Origin: Thalassobacter stenotrophicus
Lineage (GTDB): Bacteria > Pseudomonadota > Alphaproteobacteria > Rhodobacterales > Rhodobacteraceae
Direction: 5' to 3'
NCBI RefSeq assembly: GCF_001458315.1
Contig: NZ_CYRX01000025.1
Location: forward strand, 248,001 to 312,000
DNA length: 64,000 nt
The translations under genes and the position numbers were made by a program. How positions within the stretch are numbered: position 1 is the first letter of the stretch; each line of letters starts with the position of its first letter. Of this stretch, positions 37,635 to 50,409 are shown piece by piece. The notes below the pieces were generated by a model. It did not search any database. It saw only the letters and a list, made by a program, of their open reading frames with translations, and was not told where the DNA came from.

Positions 37635-38789
37635 ATGTCGCCGAAACACCCCCGGCCGGGCGCGGGGCACTTGAACCCCGGTGCGCAGGCCCCAAAGGGC
37701 CCTCGCAGGCGGCCCGCTGCCGTCCCGCGCAAAGACAAACCCGATCCCGCGGATCTGTATGCCGCGCTGGATCTTGGCACCAACTCGTGCCGGATGCTCG
37801 TGGCGCAGCCCAAGGGCAACCAATTGCATGTCGTCGATAGCTTTTCCAAATCGGTTCAGCTGGGCAATGGGCTCGAAAGCTCGGGTCGGCTGAGCCGTGC
37901 GTCCATGGCGCGCACGGTTGGCGCGCTTAAGATTTGCAAACGAAAGCTGCAAAAGCACGATGTGCGCCAGATGCGTCTTGTTGCGACCGAGGCCTGTCGC
38001 CGCGCGACCAATGCGGCCGACTTTATCAACGTTGTTGAGCGGGAAACCGGCCTGCGGCTTGAGATCATCAAACCAGAGGAGGAGGCGCGGCTTGCCGTTG
38101 TCTCCTGTGCGCCGCTGGTTTCGACCAAGACGGAGCAGCTTTTGGTCGTGGACATCGGCGGCGGCTCGACCGAGCTGGTCTGGATTGACCTAAGCGGTGT
38201 GCCCCGGATTGAACGTCCCCGGGCTATCATGCGGCTGCACGCGGGGTTCTTGCCCGCCAATGACTTGTTCCCCGCGGCCAAAGTGGTGGACTGGATTTCG
38301 ATCCCCTTGGGGGTCGCGACGCTCAAGGACCAATTCAACGATGTCAGCGACGATGCCGCGCGCTTTGCGCTGATGTCGTGGTTCTTTGAGGAAAAGCTGG
38401 CCGAGTTTTCACCCTATGAGGACGCAGCCGATCAGGCCCGTGAGGGGTTTCAGATTATTGGCACATCAGGGACGGTCACAACTGTGGCGGCGACACACCT
38501 TGGGCTGAAACGTTACGACCGTAACAAAGTTGATGGGTTGCGTATGACCTCGGATCAAATAGATCGGGTCATTCAGGAATACTTGGCGATGGGTCCCACG
38601 GGTCGGAGGAATGATCCGCGCATCGGGCGGGATCGGCAGGCGCTGATCATGTCGGGGGCCGCGATCTTGCAAGCGCTCTTGCGGGCATGGCCCACAGATC
38701 GGCTTAGCGTGGCGGACCGTGGTCTGCGCGAGGGGCTTCTATATGCACAAATGTCGGCAGACGGCGTTTTGGAGGACGGCCCTTTTTAG
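37635..38789 (+). CDS. Ppx/GppA family phosphatase
   Basis: Exopolyphosphatase/guanosine pentaphosphate phosphatase family, acting on polyphosphate or pppGpp. The 384 residues begin with a Pro/Arg-rich, probably disordered stretch of about 40. The ASKHA motifs follow: LDLGTNSCRM near 49, ATEACRRA near 117 and VDIGGGSTELVW near 172, with GTSGTVTTVA near 275. The truncated two-domain form, lacking the C-terminal HD domain, is usual in alphaproteobacteria. It is 15 bases ahead of rlmE, probably in an operon, and preceded by a CtrA-type box. Confidence 0.9.
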   Translation: MSPKHPRPGAGHLNPGAQAPKGPRRRPAAVPRKDKPDPADLYAALDLGTNSCRMLVAQPKGNQLHVVDSFSKSVQLGNGLESSGRLSRASMARTVGALKICKRKLQKHDVRQMRLVATEACRRATNAADFINVVERETGLRLEIIKPEEEARLAVVSCAPLVSTKTEQLLVVDIGGGSTELVWIDLSGVPRIERPRAIMRLHAGFLPANDLFPAAKVVDWISIPLGVATLKDQFNDVSDDAARFALMSWFFEEKLAEFSPYEDAADQAREGFQIIGTSGTVTTVAATHLGLKRYDRNKVDGLRMTSDQIDRVIQEYLAMGPTGRRNDPRIGRDRQALIMSGAAILQALLRAWPTDRLSVADRGLREGLLYAQMSADGVLEDGPF

Positions 38790-38804
38790 GGGCTGCACGG
38801 AATT

Positions 38805-39560
38805 ATGGTAAAAAAGACAAGCGGTGCTGGCGGCAGCGGTAGCGGTAGTGGCAAAAACAACAGTGGACGCGGGCAACGTGATCTGCGCGTGCGGGTCAAG
38901 ACGGCGCGGGGGCGCAAGCTTTCCTCAACGCTCTGGCTCGAGCGGCAGTTGAACGACCCTTACGTCCAACGCGCTAAGGCCGAAGGGTACCGGGGGCGCG
39001 CGGCGTTCAAGATATCCGAGATCGATGACAAATTCCGCTTTCTCGTGCCGGGTGCGCGGGTGGTGGACCTTGGCTGTGCGCCGGGGGGCTGGTGTCAGAT
39101 CGCGGCGCGGCGTGTGAATGCCCTGGGCGAGAAGCAGGGCAAAAAAGTTGGCTCTATTCTGGGCGTGGACCTGCAAGAGGTTGAGCCGATTGCCGGGTGT
39201 GAGCTGCACGTTCTCGACTTCCTTGAGGATGACGCCGATCAAAAAGTCAAAAACTGGCTTGGCGGGCAGGCCGATGTGGTGATGTCTGACATGGCGGCCT
39301 CTGCGTCGGGTCACAAGCAAACCGATCACATTCGCATCATGGCGCTGTGTGAGGCTGCGGCCTATTTCGCATTTGATGTGCTATCGCCGGGCGGTACCTT
39401 TGTGGCCAAGGTGCTTGCAGGTGGGGCGGAGGCTGACTTGCAAAAGGTGCTCAAGCAGAACTTCACCAAGGTGCAGCACTTCAAACCCGGCGCAAGCCGC
39501 GCGGACAGCTCTGAAAAGTTTGTCGTGGCGACTGGTTTCCGCGGGCTTGAGGCCGAGTGA
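38805..39560 (+). CDS. rlmE: 23S rRNA 2'-O-methyltransferase RlmE (FtsJ)
   Basis: Methylates U2552 of 23S rRNA in the 50S subunit. The 251 residues have a Gly/Ser-rich N-terminus (about 25 residues), then the RrmJ domain. The catalytic K-D-K-E set is seen in [23 protein letters not shown] and SEKFV, and the SAM motif [11 protein letters not shown] is near residue 88. The gene follows ppx closely on the same strand. FtsJ homologues are often heat-induced, but no sigma-32 promoter was seen here. Confidence 0.94.
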   Translation: MVKKTSGAGGSGSGSGKNNSGRGQRDLRVRVKTARGRKLSSTLWLERQLNDPYVQRAKAEGYRGRAAFKISEIDDKFRFLVPGARVVDLGCAPGGWCQIAARRVNALGEKQGKKVGSILGVDLQEVEPIAGCELHVLDFLEDDADQKVKNWLGGQADVVMSDMAASASGHKQTDHIRIMALCEAAAYFAFDVLSPGGTFVAKVLAGGAEADLQKVLKQNFTKVQHFKPGASRADSSEKFVVATGFRGLEAE

Positions 39561-39715
39561 GCAAATCTTAACGCCGCGCGCCAAGTCTTAACGCAGGTAG
39601 GGGCAGGGTCCCTGCCTGTGCGGTGCCGTCGCCTTTATGTCCCAAAGGTCGTATCGATGCGGAATAGGGGCGCAAACACCGCAGATTGTGCCTTTCCCTC
39701 CTCGGTCTTCCGTGA

Positions 39716-41209
<1,494 letters not shown>

Positions 41210-41212
41210 TCG

Positions 41213-42379
41213 ATGACCCCTGCCGCGCGCTACGGGGCCGCGATTGAAATCCTCGACGCCATCAACACTGGCACCCCGGCGGAGCAGCAGCTGACGCGCT
41301 GGGCGCGGGGTGCGCGGTATGCGGGGTCCAAGGACCGTGCTGCTGTGCGTGATATCGTGTTTGATGTGCTGCGCAGGCGGGCGTCGAGCGCGTTTTTGGG
41401 TGGTGGTGACACGGGCCGCGCATTGGTGCTGGGCCTGTTGCGCGGGCAGGGCGCGGATCTAGATGCGGTTTTCACCGGACAGGGCCACGGGCCCAGCCCG
41501 TTGGACCCGTCTGAGGATGTCTCATCCGCTTTGGCGGACGCTCCGCGTGATGTGCAACTGGATCTGCCCGAGTGGGTTTTGAGCGCGTTGGATGCCGATC
41601 ACGGGGATGATGCCACCGGCATCGCTCAGGCCCTGCGGGACCGCGCCCCGGTCGGGTTGCGCGCCAACCTGCGCCACGGGACCCAAGAAGATTTGACCAC
41701 AACGCTCAAGGCGCTCGGGCACAATTCGATCCCGCACGATGCCGCCCCCGGTGCACTGGTTTTGCCGAGTGGAACCAGAGGGTTGCACCTGACCGAAGCC
41801 TATCTGTCTGGCCTGTTTGAACTGCAAGACCCCGGGTCCCAAGGGCTTGTCGCGCGGTGCCCCGCGCAGCCAAACACGCGCATTTTGGACTATTGCGCAG
41901 GCGGCGGCGGCAAAGCGCTTGCGCTGGCGGATGCATATGATCTGGACATCACCGCACATGACGCCGATCCCAAACGCATGAAAGACCTGCCAGAGCGCGC
42001 GCGCCGCGCGGGTGTCTCGGTTCAGATCGCAGAGCAGGTGCCATCCGATGCCCAGTTTGACGGGATTATTTGCGATGTTCCCTGTAGCGGGTCGGGCGCC
42101 TGGCGACGTGCGCCAGAGGCGCGTTGGCGGTCCACACCCGAACAGCTTGAAACGCTGTGTGCGACGCAGGCTCAAATCGTGGATGATTGCGTGCCGATGC
42201 TCGCGCCCGGCGGATGGTTGGCCTATATGACCTGCTCGCTTTTTGCCGCCGAAAACGCGGATCAAGCGGCTGCAATCTTGGCTCGCCACCCCCACCTGAG
42301 CACCGAGGCGACGTGGTCCACGACGCCCTTGAACGGCACGGATGGCTTTTATCTCCACGTGTTTCGCGCAGCATCCTGA
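41213..42379 (+). CDS. RsmB-type RNA m5C methyltransferase
   Basis: A cytosine-5 RNA methyltransferase of the RsmB/NOP2/Sun family, 388 residues. The N-terminal NusB-like helical region is degenerate. The SAM motif is DYCAGGGGKALALAD near residue 224. The two family cysteines lie in DVPCSGSGAWRR near 287 and MTCSLFAAEN near 340. RsmB (16S C967) is the likely function, but paralogues with other targets are possible. It starts three bases after the guaB stop, so the two share a transcript. Confidence 0.88.
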   Translation: MTPAARYGAAIEILDAINTGTPAEQQLTRWARGARYAGSKDRAAVRDIVFDVLRRRASSAFLGGGDTGRALVLGLLRGQGADLDAVFTGQGHGPSPLDPSEDVSSALADAPRDVQLDLPEWVLSALDADHGDDATGIAQALRDRAPVGLRANLRHGTQEDLTTTLKALGHNSIPHDAAPGALVLPSGTRGLHLTEAYLSGLFELQDPGSQGLVARCPAQPNTRILDYCAGGGGKALALADAYDLDITAHDADPKRMKDLPERARRAGVSVQIAEQVPSDAQFDGIICDVPCSGSGAWRRAPEARWRSTPEQLETLCATQAQIVDDCVPMLAPGGWLAYMTCSLFAAENADQAAAILARHPHLSTEATWSTTPLNGTDGFYLHVFRAAS

Positions 42380-42415
42380 AAATTGTGATATAAAGTTAAG
42401 TGGACGTGTCACGCC

Positions 42416-42432
42416 TTAAGGTGCCGTTAACC
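42416..42432 (+). promoter_or_regulatory. CtrA-type box upstream of cckA
   Basis: TTAAGGTGCCGTTAACC matches the full CtrA pattern TTAA-N7-TTAAC, 47 bases before the cckA start. CckA feeds phosphate to CtrA, so this site could close a feedback loop. Confidence 0.65.
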
Positions 42433-42478
42433 ATTTCGATGGCCTAATGTGGCGTGCGAACTTGATTTGGAGAAACGC

Positions 42479-44899
42479 GTGAGCGTTGGTTTTGACAGCA
42501 CGGCACGCAGGCAAGCGTTGGACCGTGTTAATAATTACATCTGGGTGCTGGGCTTGGCTGCGTTGGGCGCACTTGCACTGGCGTTTTTGGCGTCCTCTGC
42601 GTTGGAGCAGACGGCGCTTTTGGCCGTGGCGTCGGCACTTGGGCTTCAGATCGTTTTGGTGCGTGGCATGGTTATCGTGCGCAACGTGGCTGCCCGCCGC
42701 GACATGCGTGCCGTGATGCGGTTTCTTGAACATGACGTTGCACCCAGTTTTTTAACCAACGCGCAGGGTGAAATTCTGTTTCAAAACAAGGCCTCAATTG
42801 ATCGGTTCGGCGGATGCCGTGGCAAGACGGTTAACCGTTCTGTGGCATCTCTGTTCGCAAACCCCGATGCGGTAGTTTTGCGCCTGCGATCCGTCGCGGC
42901 AGAGGCGGGTGCCGCGCGCGAAGATATCGTCACGTGGCGCGGTCACATTCGCCTAACGGTGCAGCACGTGCAGCCTGGATTTTTGTGGCGGCTAGAAGAC
43001 ATCGCGGAGCGGCCAGATCGCGCGGGCGATGGCATCGCGATCCCGATGATGACGGTCAGTCGATCCGGCGCGATTTTGCACATGAACGAACCCCTTCGCC
43101 TTGCGCTGGGGCGCCGGGTGAAACGCCTACAGGATATTTTTGAGGAATTGCCTCTGCGCGATGGATTTGTGCACAATTTGGTTCTGGACGGCAAAACCTT
43201 GCCGATGCGGGTGTTCCAGACGGAGGGTAATGTCGGCCGGTCCGAGGTGTATTTGTTCCCTTCAGAGGCCCCGAGTACGGATGATGTCGTGGGCTTTCTG
43301 CCGGTGTTGGACGATTTGCCGGTGCCGTTGCTGCACCTTAACCCTGATGGGTCGATTATTGGTGCGAACCGTTTGGCGCATAACCTGTTGCCACAACTGT
43401 CCGAGGGCACCGCGACGGTGCAATCACTGGTCGAAGGGCTTGGTCGCTCAGTGGGGGAGTGGATTGGCGACGCCGCGCGTGGGCGGGGGCTGAGCCGATC
43501 AGAGGTTGTGCGCGTAGCCCGGTCCGTGCCGGAGCGGTTCTTGCAGATCGCACTTGGCCGGGTTCAGATTGATGGGCACGCGTCATTGGTCGCGGTGTTA
43601 ACAGACGCGACTGAGCTGAAAACACTTGAGGCGCAGTTCGTTCAAAGCCAAAAAATGCAAGCGATTGGGCAGCTTGCGGGCGGCGTGGCGCATGACTTTA
43701 ACAACCTGCTTACCGCGATTTCGGGGCATTGTGATCTGCTGCTATTGCACCACGATAAAGGTGATGGTGACTACGCGGATCTGGTCCAGATCAGCCAAAA
43801 CGCCAACCGCGCCGCGGCTTTGGTTGGTCAGCTTTTGGCATTTTCACGGAAACAAACCCTCCAGCTCGAACGTCTTGATCTGCGCGATACACTCGGCGAC
43901 CTGACCCATCTCTTGAACCGTCTCGTGGGGGAGCGTGTGCAGCTGACGCTCTCTCATGACCCGGGATTGATCCCTGTGCGCGCGGATCGACGGCAGATGG
44001 AACAAGTCATGATGAACCTCGTCGTGAACGCACGCGATGCGATGGCCGATGGCGGTGAAATCCGGATCGAGACGCGCTGCGAATACCTCGAAGACGACCT
44101 GTCCCGTGATCGGGTCACCGTGCCGGGCGGCCAATACGTTGTGGTGAGCGTGTCGGACGTGGGCAAGGGCATTCCTAAGGACCAATTGAACCGCATTTTT
44201 GAGCCGTTCTTTACGACAAAGCGCACCGGTGAAGGGACGGGGCTTGGTCTATCGATGGTCTATGGGATCGTTAAACAGACGGGTGGATTTATCTTTGCCG
44301 ACAGCGTCGTCGGTGAGGGGGCGACATTTTCACTGTATTTCCCCGCAGATGACGGAGACGACGAGCTTGATGATGCATCGGTCACAGCGCTCCCGCCACG
44401 GCCGTCAAATGCGTCGCAGGTGCCCGCTGATCCTCGGATGCTTATCCCGCTTTCGGCTAAGTCGGCGGAAGGGGATGCTCAGGATGTGCATGCGCCGATG
44501 AAGGCGGAAAACCCCACAAGCGCCCCTCGTCATAAAGAACAAGTTGTGTTGTTGGTTGAGGATGAGGCGCCTGTTCGTGCCTTTGCATCGCGCGCGTTGC
44601 GCCTGCGTGGCTATACCGTCCTAGAAGCCGCCAGCGCGGAGGACGCGCTCGAACAGCTCTCGGACAAGGAATTGAACGTCGATTTGTTTGTCACGGATGT
44701 GATGATGCCGGGAATGGATGGCCCCTCGTGGGTCAAGCTTGCGCTCAAGGACCGGCCAGCGGTCAAGACTGTGTTTGTGTCGGGCTATGCGCAGGAAACG
44801 TTCGATGATGATCGCGCGGGCGTTCCAAATTCGGTCTTTTTGCCTAAACCGTTCTCTCTCGCGGAGTTGACGCAAACGGTTCAAAAGCAACTGCACTGA
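42479..44899 (+). CDS. cckA: Hybrid histidine kinase CckA
   Basis: A membrane sensor kinase/phosphatase that starts the CckA-ChpT-CtrA phosphorelay. The 806 residues have two N-terminal membrane helices (about 20-65), PAS-like regions (85-370), a dimerisation/phosphoacceptor domain with His in LAGGVAHDFNNLL near 402, an ATPase domain (N-box MMNLVVNARDAM near 513, DVGKGIP near 560, GEGTGLGLS near 585), and a C-terminal receiver with Asp in FVTDVMMPGMDG near 739. I chose the GTG at 42479 with TTGGAG upstream; the frame extends to a GTG at 42449. In Rhodobacterales this relay controls motility and gene-transfer agents. Confidence 0.94.
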   Translation: MSVGFDSTARRQALDRVNNYIWVLGLAALGALALAFLASSALEQTALLAVASALGLQIVLVRGMVIVRNVAARRDMRAVMRFLEHDVAPSFLTNAQGEILFQNKASIDRFGGCRGKTVNRSVASLFANPDAVVLRLRSVAAEAGAAREDIVTWRGHIRLTVQHVQPGFLWRLEDIAERPDRAGDGIAIPMMTVSRSGAILHMNEPLRLALGRRVKRLQDIFEELPLRDGFVHNLVLDGKTLPMRVFQTEGNVGRSEVYLFPSEAPSTDDVVGFLPVLDDLPVPLLHLNPDGSIIGANRLAHNLLPQLSEGTATVQSLVEGLGRSVGEWIGDAARGRGLSRSEVVRVARSVPERFLQIALGRVQIDGHASLVAVLTDATELKTLEAQFVQSQKMQAIGQLAGGVAHDFNNLLTAISGHCDLLLLHHDKGDGDYADLVQISQNANRAAALVGQLLAFSRKQTLQLERLDLRDTLGDLTHLLNRLVGERVQLTLSHDPGLIPVRADRRQMEQVMMNLVVNARDAMADGGEIRIETRCEYLEDDLSRDRVTVPGGQYVVVSVSDVGKGIPKDQLNRIFEPFFTTKRTGEGTGLGLSMVYGIVKQTGGFIFADSVVGEGATFSLYFPADDGDDELDDASVTALPPRPSNASQVPADPRMLIPLSAKSAEGDAQDVHAPMKAENPTSAPRHKEQVVLLVEDEAPVRAFASRALRLRGYTVLEAASAEDALEQLSDKELNVDLFVTDVMMPGMDGPSWVKLALKDRPAVKTVFVSGYAQETFDDDRAGVPNSVFLPKPFSLAELTQTVQKQLH

Positions 44900-45103
44900 G
44901 GCGGTAGCGGGAGTGTGCCCAAGAGAGCTGACCTTGAACGCTTGCTGACAAGGGATGAATTAACATTACTTAACAGTAGCTTGGCTGCAGCTGGGGTATT
45001 TTTCAACAATCCACATGCGCGGTAACTATTCATTAACTGTGCATACGCAAAAATGAATAATACAGATTTATCTTGAATTGTTCTTGTTTTGATCTCATTA
45101 ATT

Positions 45104-45118
45104 GAACAATACCAGAAC
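45104..45118 (+). promoter_or_regulatory. LexA (SOS) box upstream of recA
   Basis: GAACAATACCAGAAC exactly matches the alphaproteobacterial SOS box in inverse orientation (GAAC-N7-GAAC), 50 bases before the recA start. An imperfect second copy, GTTC-N7-GATC, begins at 45080. The 268-base gap holds no gene. Confidence 0.88.
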
Positions 45119-45167
45119 AAATGCTTCATTGCTGGCCGCATGGGGCTATGGAATAAGGGGCTAACTC

Positions 45168-46238
45168 ATGGCAACAGGCAACCTTCTCGACATGGCAGAT
45201 AAACGTTCAGGCGATAAACAAAAGGCGCTCGACAGCGCATTGGCTCAGATTGAGCGGCAATTCGGCAAGGGCTCGATTATGAAGCTCGGGGCTGAGGGCG
45301 CCATCCAAGAGATTGAAGCGACATCAACGGGGTCTCTGGGCCTTGATATTGCGCTTGGCATTGGCGGTATCCCTAAAGGTCGGATTGTTGAGATTTACGG
45401 TCCAGAAAGCTCGGGTAAAACGACGCTCACGCTGCATTGCATTGCGGAAGAGCAGAAAAAGGGCGGCGTTTGCGCCTTTGTCGACGCGGAACATGCGCTT
45501 GATCCGCAGTATGCGAAGCGTCTTGGCGTGGATCTGGATGAGCTGCTAATTTCCCAGCCCGATACTGGTGAACAGGCTCTCGAAATCGTTGATACGTTGG
45601 TGCGTTCCGGCGCGGTCAGCATGGTTGTTGTCGATTCGGTTGCGGCTTTGACGCCCAAATCGGAACTCGAAGGCGACATGGGCGACAGCTCGGTCGGCGT
45701 GCACGCCCGCCTGATGAGCCAAGCTATGCGCAAGCTGACCGGTTCCATTAATCGTTCCGGCTGTACCGTGATTTTCATTAACCAAATTCGGATGAAAATT
45801 GGCGTGATGTTCGGCTCGCCCGAAACCACGACGGGTGGTAATGCGCTCAAGTTCTACTCTTCGGTTCGGCTTGATATTCGTCGCATCGGCGCTCTCAAGG
45901 ATCGTGACGAAATCGTGGGCAACGCGACCCGTGTGAAAGTCGTCAAAAACAAAGTTGCGCCACCCTTCAAACAGGTGGAATTCGACATCATGTACGGTGA
46001 AGGCATCTCCAAAATGGGTGAGCTGCTTGATCTGGGTGTCAAAGCAGGCGTGGTCGACAAGTCCGGTGCGTGGTTCAGCTACGGTGATGAGCGGATCGGC
46101 CAAGGTCGCGAAAACGCCAAGAATTTCCTCAAGGAAAACAGCCATATCTCGATGGATATCGAGGATAAAATCCGCGCCGCCCACGGGTTAGATTTTCAGA
46201 TGGATGATAAAGATAAAGATGAAATCCTCGACGAGTGA
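45168..46238 (+). CDS. recA: Recombinase RecA
   Basis: ATP-dependent DNA strand-exchange protein and LexA co-protease. The 356 residues include Walker [11 protein letters not shown] near residue 76, the L1/L2 DNA-binding loops (around 165 and 205), and the polymerisation motif near the N-terminus ([12 protein letters not shown]). The acidic C-terminus ([11 protein letters not shown]) is normal. LexA represses it through the upstream box. A strong terminator follows the stop. Confidence 0.98.
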   Translation: MATGNLLDMADKRSGDKQKALDSALAQIERQFGKGSIMKLGAEGAIQEIEATSTGSLGLDIALGIGGIPKGRIVEIYGPESSGKTTLTLHCIAEEQKKGGVCAFVDAEHALDPQYAKRLGVDLDELLISQPDTGEQALEIVDTLVRSGAVSMVVVDSVAALTPKSELEGDMGDSSVGVHARLMSQAMRKLTGSINRSGCTVIFINQIRMKIGVMFGSPETTTGGNALKFYSSVRLDIRRIGALKDRDEIVGNATRVKVVKNKVAPPFKQVEFDIMYGEGISKMGELLDLGVKAGVVDKSGAWFSYGDERIGQGRENAKNFLKENSHISMDIEDKIRAAHGLDFQMDDKDKDEILDE

Positions 46239-46263
46239 TCTGACCCAGTGATTAACAGTGTTA

Positions 46264-46288
46264 AGGGCGCCGCAGGGCGCCCTTTTTC
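46264..46288 (+). terminator. Rho-independent terminator of recA
   Basis: The eight-base perfect stem AGGGCGCC / GGCGCCCT has a four-base loop and is followed by TTTTC. Confidence 0.85.
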
Positions 46289-46370
46289 GTGGCCCTACGC
46301 CTTCGCCTTATGGACAGCCCCGCGCCGCGCAGCTACATCTGCGTGACGCTAGACACCCGTAGGATCCACC

Positions 46371-49028
46371 ATGGCCAGCCTGAACGATATTCGCTCCACT
46401 TTTCTTAACTATTTCGAAAGAAATGGGCACCAAGTGGTGGACAGCTCCCCCCTTGTGCCGCGCAATGACCCGACCCTCATGTTTACCAATTCGGGCATGG
46501 TGCAGTTCAAAAACGTGTTCACTGGGTTGGAGCATCGTGATTACAAACGCGCCACGACCTCGCAGAAATGCGTACGCGCCGGGGGCAAACACAACGACCT
46601 CGACAATGTGGGCTACACCGCCCGCCACCACACGTTCTTCGAGATGCTGGGCAACTTTAGCTTTGGGGATTACTTCAAAGAGGACGCCATCCGTTTCGCG
46701 TGGGAATTGATCACCAAAGACTTCGGGATCGACAAAAACCGTCTTTATACGACTGTTTACCACACCGACGACGAAGCCTTTGAAATCTGGAAAAAGGTCG
46801 GTGTCCCCGAAGAGCGGATCATTCGGATCGCGACGTCTGATAACTTTTGGCAGATGGGGCCCACCGGTCCCTGCGGCCCCTGCACCGAGATTTTCTACGA
46901 TCACGGTGAGCATATTTGGGGCGGTCCTCCCGGCTCTGCGGACGAAGATGGCGACCGTTTTATCGAGATTTGGAACATCGTTTTCATGCAAAACGAGCAG
47001 TTTGCTGACGGCTCGATGACGCCACTGGAAATGCAATCCATCGATACTGGCATGGGGCTGGAACGGATTGGCGCGCTGCTTCAGGGCAAGCACGACAACT
47101 ACGAAACCGACCTGATGCGCGACCTGATTGAGGCCTCGGCAAACGCCACGAGCGTGGATCCCGATGGGCCGAAAAACGTGCACCACCGGGTAATCGCAGA
47201 TCACCTGCGTTCGACCTCATTCCTGATTGCCGACGGCGTGATGCCCTCGAACGAAGGTCGTGGGTACGTACTGCGACGGATCATGCGCCGCGCGATGCGT
47301 CATGCCCACCTTTTGGGCGCGCAGGATCCGCTGATGCACCGTTTGGTCCCCGCTTTGGTGCGCCAGATGGGGCAGGCGTTCCCTGAGTTGGTGCAGGCCC
47401 AGTCGATGATTTCCGAGACTTTGTTGCTTGAAGAAGAACGCTTCCGCACCACACTGGATCGCGGTCTAAAGCTATTGGACGAAGAGCTAGCAGGCCTTGG
47501 CGCGGATGACGCGCTGCCTGGTGCATCCGCGTTCAAACTGTACGACACCTACGGTTTCCCGCTCGATCTGACCCAAGACGCTCTGCGTGAAAAGGGTCGC
47601 TCGGTCGATACTGAAGGTTTCGATGCCGCGATGGAGGCCCAGAAGGCCAAGGCCCGCGCGGCGTGGTCCGGTACTGGCGAGACTGCCGACGCCGCCGTTT
47701 GGTTTGAGATTGCCGACACCCACGGCGCGACTGAGTTCCTGGGCTACGATACCGAAAAAGCCGAAGGTCAGCTGCTCAGCATCGTTAAGGATGGTGCAGA
47801 AATCGCAAACGCGGCGGCAGGCGATAGCGTCGCATTCGTCCTGAACCAGACCCCGTTCTACGCCGAAAGCGGCGGCCAGGTGGGGGATACGGGTACCCTC
47901 AAAACCGACACGGGTGTTGCGTGCATCACCGACACGCGCAAAGCGCACGGTGTGTTCATGCACATCGCAGAGGTCACAGAGGGCACGATTTCCACCAGCC
48001 AAGCGGCTGAGTTGGAGGTGGATCATTCCCGCCGGACTGCGATCCGTGCTAACCACTCTGCCACGCACCTTTTGCATGAGGCGTTGCGCGAAGCCTTGGG
48101 TGATCACGTTGCACAGCGTGGCTCGCTCAACGCTGAGGACCGTCTGCGGTTCGACTTCAGCCATGGCAAGGCTCTGACCCCAGAACAGCTTAAGACAGTT
48201 GAGCAAGAGGTTAACGCCTATATTCGCCAGAACACCGCCGTTGAGACACGCGTGATGGCGCCGGATGATGCGCGTGCGCTTGGGGCGCAGGCGCTGTTTG
48301 GTGAGAAATATGGTGACGAAGTGCGTGTGGTGTCGATGGGCACACAGGCGGGTTCGGGCAAGGGGACGTCAGGTGCGACCTACTCACTGGAACTGTGCGG
48401 CGGGACCCATGTGCGCCAAACCGGCGACATCGGGTTGTTCGTCACGCTTGGCGATAGTGCCTCTAGCGCGGGAGTACGCCGGATCGAAGCTCTGACAGGG
48501 GCCGCCGCTTTCGAATACCTTGTGGCGCAGGATCAGCGTTTGGCCGACGCCGCGTTGGTCATGAAGGCGCCCGCCGCCGAAGTGCCAGAGCGTGTTAAGG
48601 CCCTCATGGAGGAGCGTAAGGCGCTGCAAAATGAAGTGGCAACCTTGCGTCGTGAGTTGGCCATGTCTGGTGGTGCTGGCGCACCCAAGGCCGAGGCGCG
48701 TGAGGTCGCGGGCATGCCCTTTATGGCGCAGGTCCTGTCCGGCGTGTCGGGCAAAGATTTGCCAAGCCTTGTCGATGGTTACAAAGAACAGCTTGGCTCC
48801 GGTGTGGTCCTGTTAATCGCGGATGCGGACGGCAAAGCCGCTGTTGCCGCGGGTGTCACCAAGGACCTTACGGCGAATGTATCGGCCGTTGATCTGGTCC
48901 GCGCCGCAGTCGCAGAATTGGGTGGTAAGGGCGGCGGTGGGCGCCCCGACATGGCCCAAGGCGGCGGCAAGGATGCCGCAAACGCCGAGGCCGCAATCAA
49001 GGCCGCCGAAGCGGTTTTGGGCAGCTAA
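46371..49028 (+). CDS. alaS: Alanine--tRNA ligase
   Basis: Charges tRNA-Ala and clears mischarged Ser/Gly. The 885 residues show the class II catalytic core ([13 protein letters not shown] at the N-terminus; [10 protein letters not shown] near 102), the editing domain with the zinc/active-site motif [11 protein letters not shown] near 563 and CGGTH near 662, and a C-terminal DHHA1 domain rich in Gly/Ala. The ribosome-binding site before the ATG is weak. It lies 83 bases after the recA terminator. The recA-alaS order is common in alphaproteobacteria. It is convergent with icd. Confidence 0.97.
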   Translation: MASLNDIRSTFLNYFERNGHQVVDSSPLVPRNDPTLMFTNSGMVQFKNVFTGLEHRDYKRATTSQKCVRAGGKHNDLDNVGYTARHHTFFEMLGNFSFGDYFKEDAIRFAWELITKDFGIDKNRLYTTVYHTDDEAFEIWKKVGVPEERIIRIATSDNFWQMGPTGPCGPCTEIFYDHGEHIWGGPPGSADEDGDRFIEIWNIVFMQNEQFADGSMTPLEMQSIDTGMGLERIGALLQGKHDNYETDLMRDLIEASANATSVDPDGPKNVHHRVIADHLRSTSFLIADGVMPSNEGRGYVLRRIMRRAMRHAHLLGAQDPLMHRLVPALVRQMGQAFPELVQAQSMISETLLLEEERFRTTLDRGLKLLDEELAGLGADDALPGASAFKLYDTYGFPLDLTQDALREKGRSVDTEGFDAAMEAQKAKARAAWSGTGETADAAVWFEIADTHGATEFLGYDTEKAEGQLLSIVKDGAEIANAAAGDSVAFVLNQTPFYAESGGQVGDTGTLKTDTGVACITDTRKAHGVFMHIAEVTEGTISTSQAAELEVDHSRRTAIRANHSATHLLHEALREALGDHVAQRGSLNAEDRLRFDFSHGKALTPEQLKTVEQEVNAYIRQNTAVETRVMAPDDARALGAQALFGEKYGDEVRVVSMGTQAGSGKGTSGATYSLELCGGTHVRQTGDIGLFVTLGDSASSAGVRRIEALTGAAAFEYLVAQDQRLADAALVMKAPAAEVPERVKALMEERKALQNEVATLRRELAMSGGAGAPKAEAREVAGMPFMAQVLSGVSGKDLPSLVDGYKEQLGSGVVLLIADADGKAAVAAGVTKDLTANVSAVDLVRAAVAELGGKGGGGRPDMAQGGGKDAANAEAAIKAAEAVLGS

Positions 49029-49040
49029 CACTCTAATCAA

Positions 49041-49077
49041 AAAAAGCGCCCCGTCTGGATCAGACGGGGCGCTTTTT
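49041..49077. terminator. Bidirectional terminator between alaS and icd
   Basis: A perfect 17-base stem (49041-49057 with 49061-49077) has a three-base loop and A/T runs at both ends, so it works for convergent alaS (+) and icd (-). Confidence 0.9.
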
Positions 49078-49087
49078 ATTTCATCGC

Positions 49088-50296
49088 TCAAAGGGCGGCT
49101 TGCAGGTTTTCGTCGATCTTTTCGAGAAACCCCATCGTCGTGAGCCACCCCTGATCCGGCCCCACCAATAGCGCCAGATCCTTGGTCATAAAGCCGCTTT
49201 CGACCGTATCGACAATCACCTTTTCAAGTGTTTCGGCAAAGCGCATCAGCTCTGCGTTGTGGTCCAGCTTGGCGCGGTGCTTTAGGCCCCCAGTCCATGC
49301 GTAGATCGACGCGATGGAGTTGGTTGACGTCTGCTCACCGGCTTGGTGCTGGCGGTAGTGGCGGGTGACGGTGCCGTGTGCGGCCTCGGCCTCTACGATC
49401 GCGCCGTCGGGGGTCATGAGCTGCGATGCCATCATTCCGAGGCTGCCAAAACCCTGCGCTACGGTGTCGGATTGCACGTCGCCATCGTAGTTTTTGGTGG
49501 CCCAAACAACCCCGCCGTTCCATTTCATCGCGCAGGCGACCATGTCGTCGATCAGGCGGTGTTCATACCAGATGCCGGCGTTTTTGAATTGGTCCGCGAA
49601 TTCGGCATCGAAGACCTCCTGAAACAACTCAAGAAACCGTCCATCATATTGTTTTAGAATGGTATTTTTTGTGGAAAGATACACGGGCCATCCGATGTTG
49701 AGCCCGTAGTTGAACGATGCGCGCGCAAAATCACGGATGCTATCGTCAAGGTTGTACATCCCCATGAACACTCCGGCGGAGGGGGCGTTAAACACCTCGC
49801 GCTCATCCACAGTGCCGTCTTCGCCCACGAATTTCATCGTCAGTTTACCCGGCCCGGGGAACTTCATATCCGTGGCTTTGTATTGGTCGCCAAAGGCGTG
49901 ACGGCCGATCACGATCGGCTTGGTCCAGCCGGGCACAAGCCGCGGCACATTACGGCAAATGATCGGTTGGCGGAACACGACGCCGCCCAGAATGTTGCGG
50001 ATCGTCCCATTCGGTGATCGCCACATCTGCTTGAGTCCAAATTCCTCAACACGCGCTTCGTCCGGTGTGATGGTCGCACATTTGACGGCGACCCCAACTT
50101 CTTTGGTCTTTTCAGCGGCGTCGATGGTGATTTGGTCGTTCGTTGCGTCGCGGCTCTCGATCCCAAGATCGTAGTACAGCAGATCAATATCGAGATAGGG
50201 CAGGATCAGTTTGGTCTTGATGAAATCCCACATGATGCGGGTCATCTCATCGCCGTCCATCTCAACGATGGGGTTGTCTACCTTGATTTTGGTCAT
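49088..50296 (-). CDS. icd: Isocitrate dehydrogenase (NADP)
   Basis: Decarboxylates isocitrate to 2-oxoglutarate with NADP+ in the TCA cycle. The 402 residues match the eukaryote-like homodimeric type II family: [13 protein letters not shown] near residue 10, isocitrate-binding [12 protein letters not shown] near 95 with downstream arginines, the catalytic [13 protein letters not shown] region near 215, and [14 protein letters not shown] near 308. The start at 50296 follows AAAGGCG and gives the usual N-terminus; an extension to 50338 is unlikely. The promoter region carries GTATAC repeats. Confidence 0.95.
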   Translation of the reverse strand: MTKIKVDNPIVEMDGDEMTRIMWDFIKTKLILPYLDIDLLYYDLGIESRDATNDQITIDAAEKTKEVGVAVKCATITPDEARVEEFGLKQMWRSPNGTIRNILGGVVFRQPIICRNVPRLVPGWTKPIVIGRHAFGDQYKATDMKFPGPGKLTMKFVGEDGTVDEREVFNAPSAGVFMGMYNLDDSIRDFARASFNYGLNIGWPVYLSTKNTILKQYDGRFLELFQEVFDAEFADQFKNAGIWYEHRLIDDMVACAMKWNGGVVWATKNYDGDVQSDTVAQGFGSLGMMASQLMTPDGAIVEAEAAHGTVTRHYRQHQAGEQTSTNSIASIYAWTGGLKHRAKLDHNAELMRFAETLEKVIVDTVESGFMTKDLALLVGPDQGWLTTMGFLEKIDENLQAAL

Positions 50297-50358
50297 GCAA
50301 TGCGCCTTTGGGTTATGCGCACACATGTTTGCGCGCATCAGAACGAGTGATGCGCGTA

Positions 50359-50387
50359 TCTGTATGTATACGACGGTATACAGTCAA
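50359..50387 (-). promoter_or_regulatory. Candidate icd promoter with GTATAC repeats
   Basis: On the minus strand TTGACT and TACAGA are separated by 17 bases. Two GTATAC motifs lie in the spacer, one of them the centre of GACGGTATACAGTC. This resembles GntR-type control of icd. Confidence 0.4.
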
Positions 50388-50409
50388 GTGTTTTGGGGAG
50401 GGCGCAGTG

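Noticed and set aside
44957-44970. TTAACATTACTTAA upstream of recA as a CtrA box
   Set aside because: The spacer is six bases, not seven, and recA has a complete LexA explanation.
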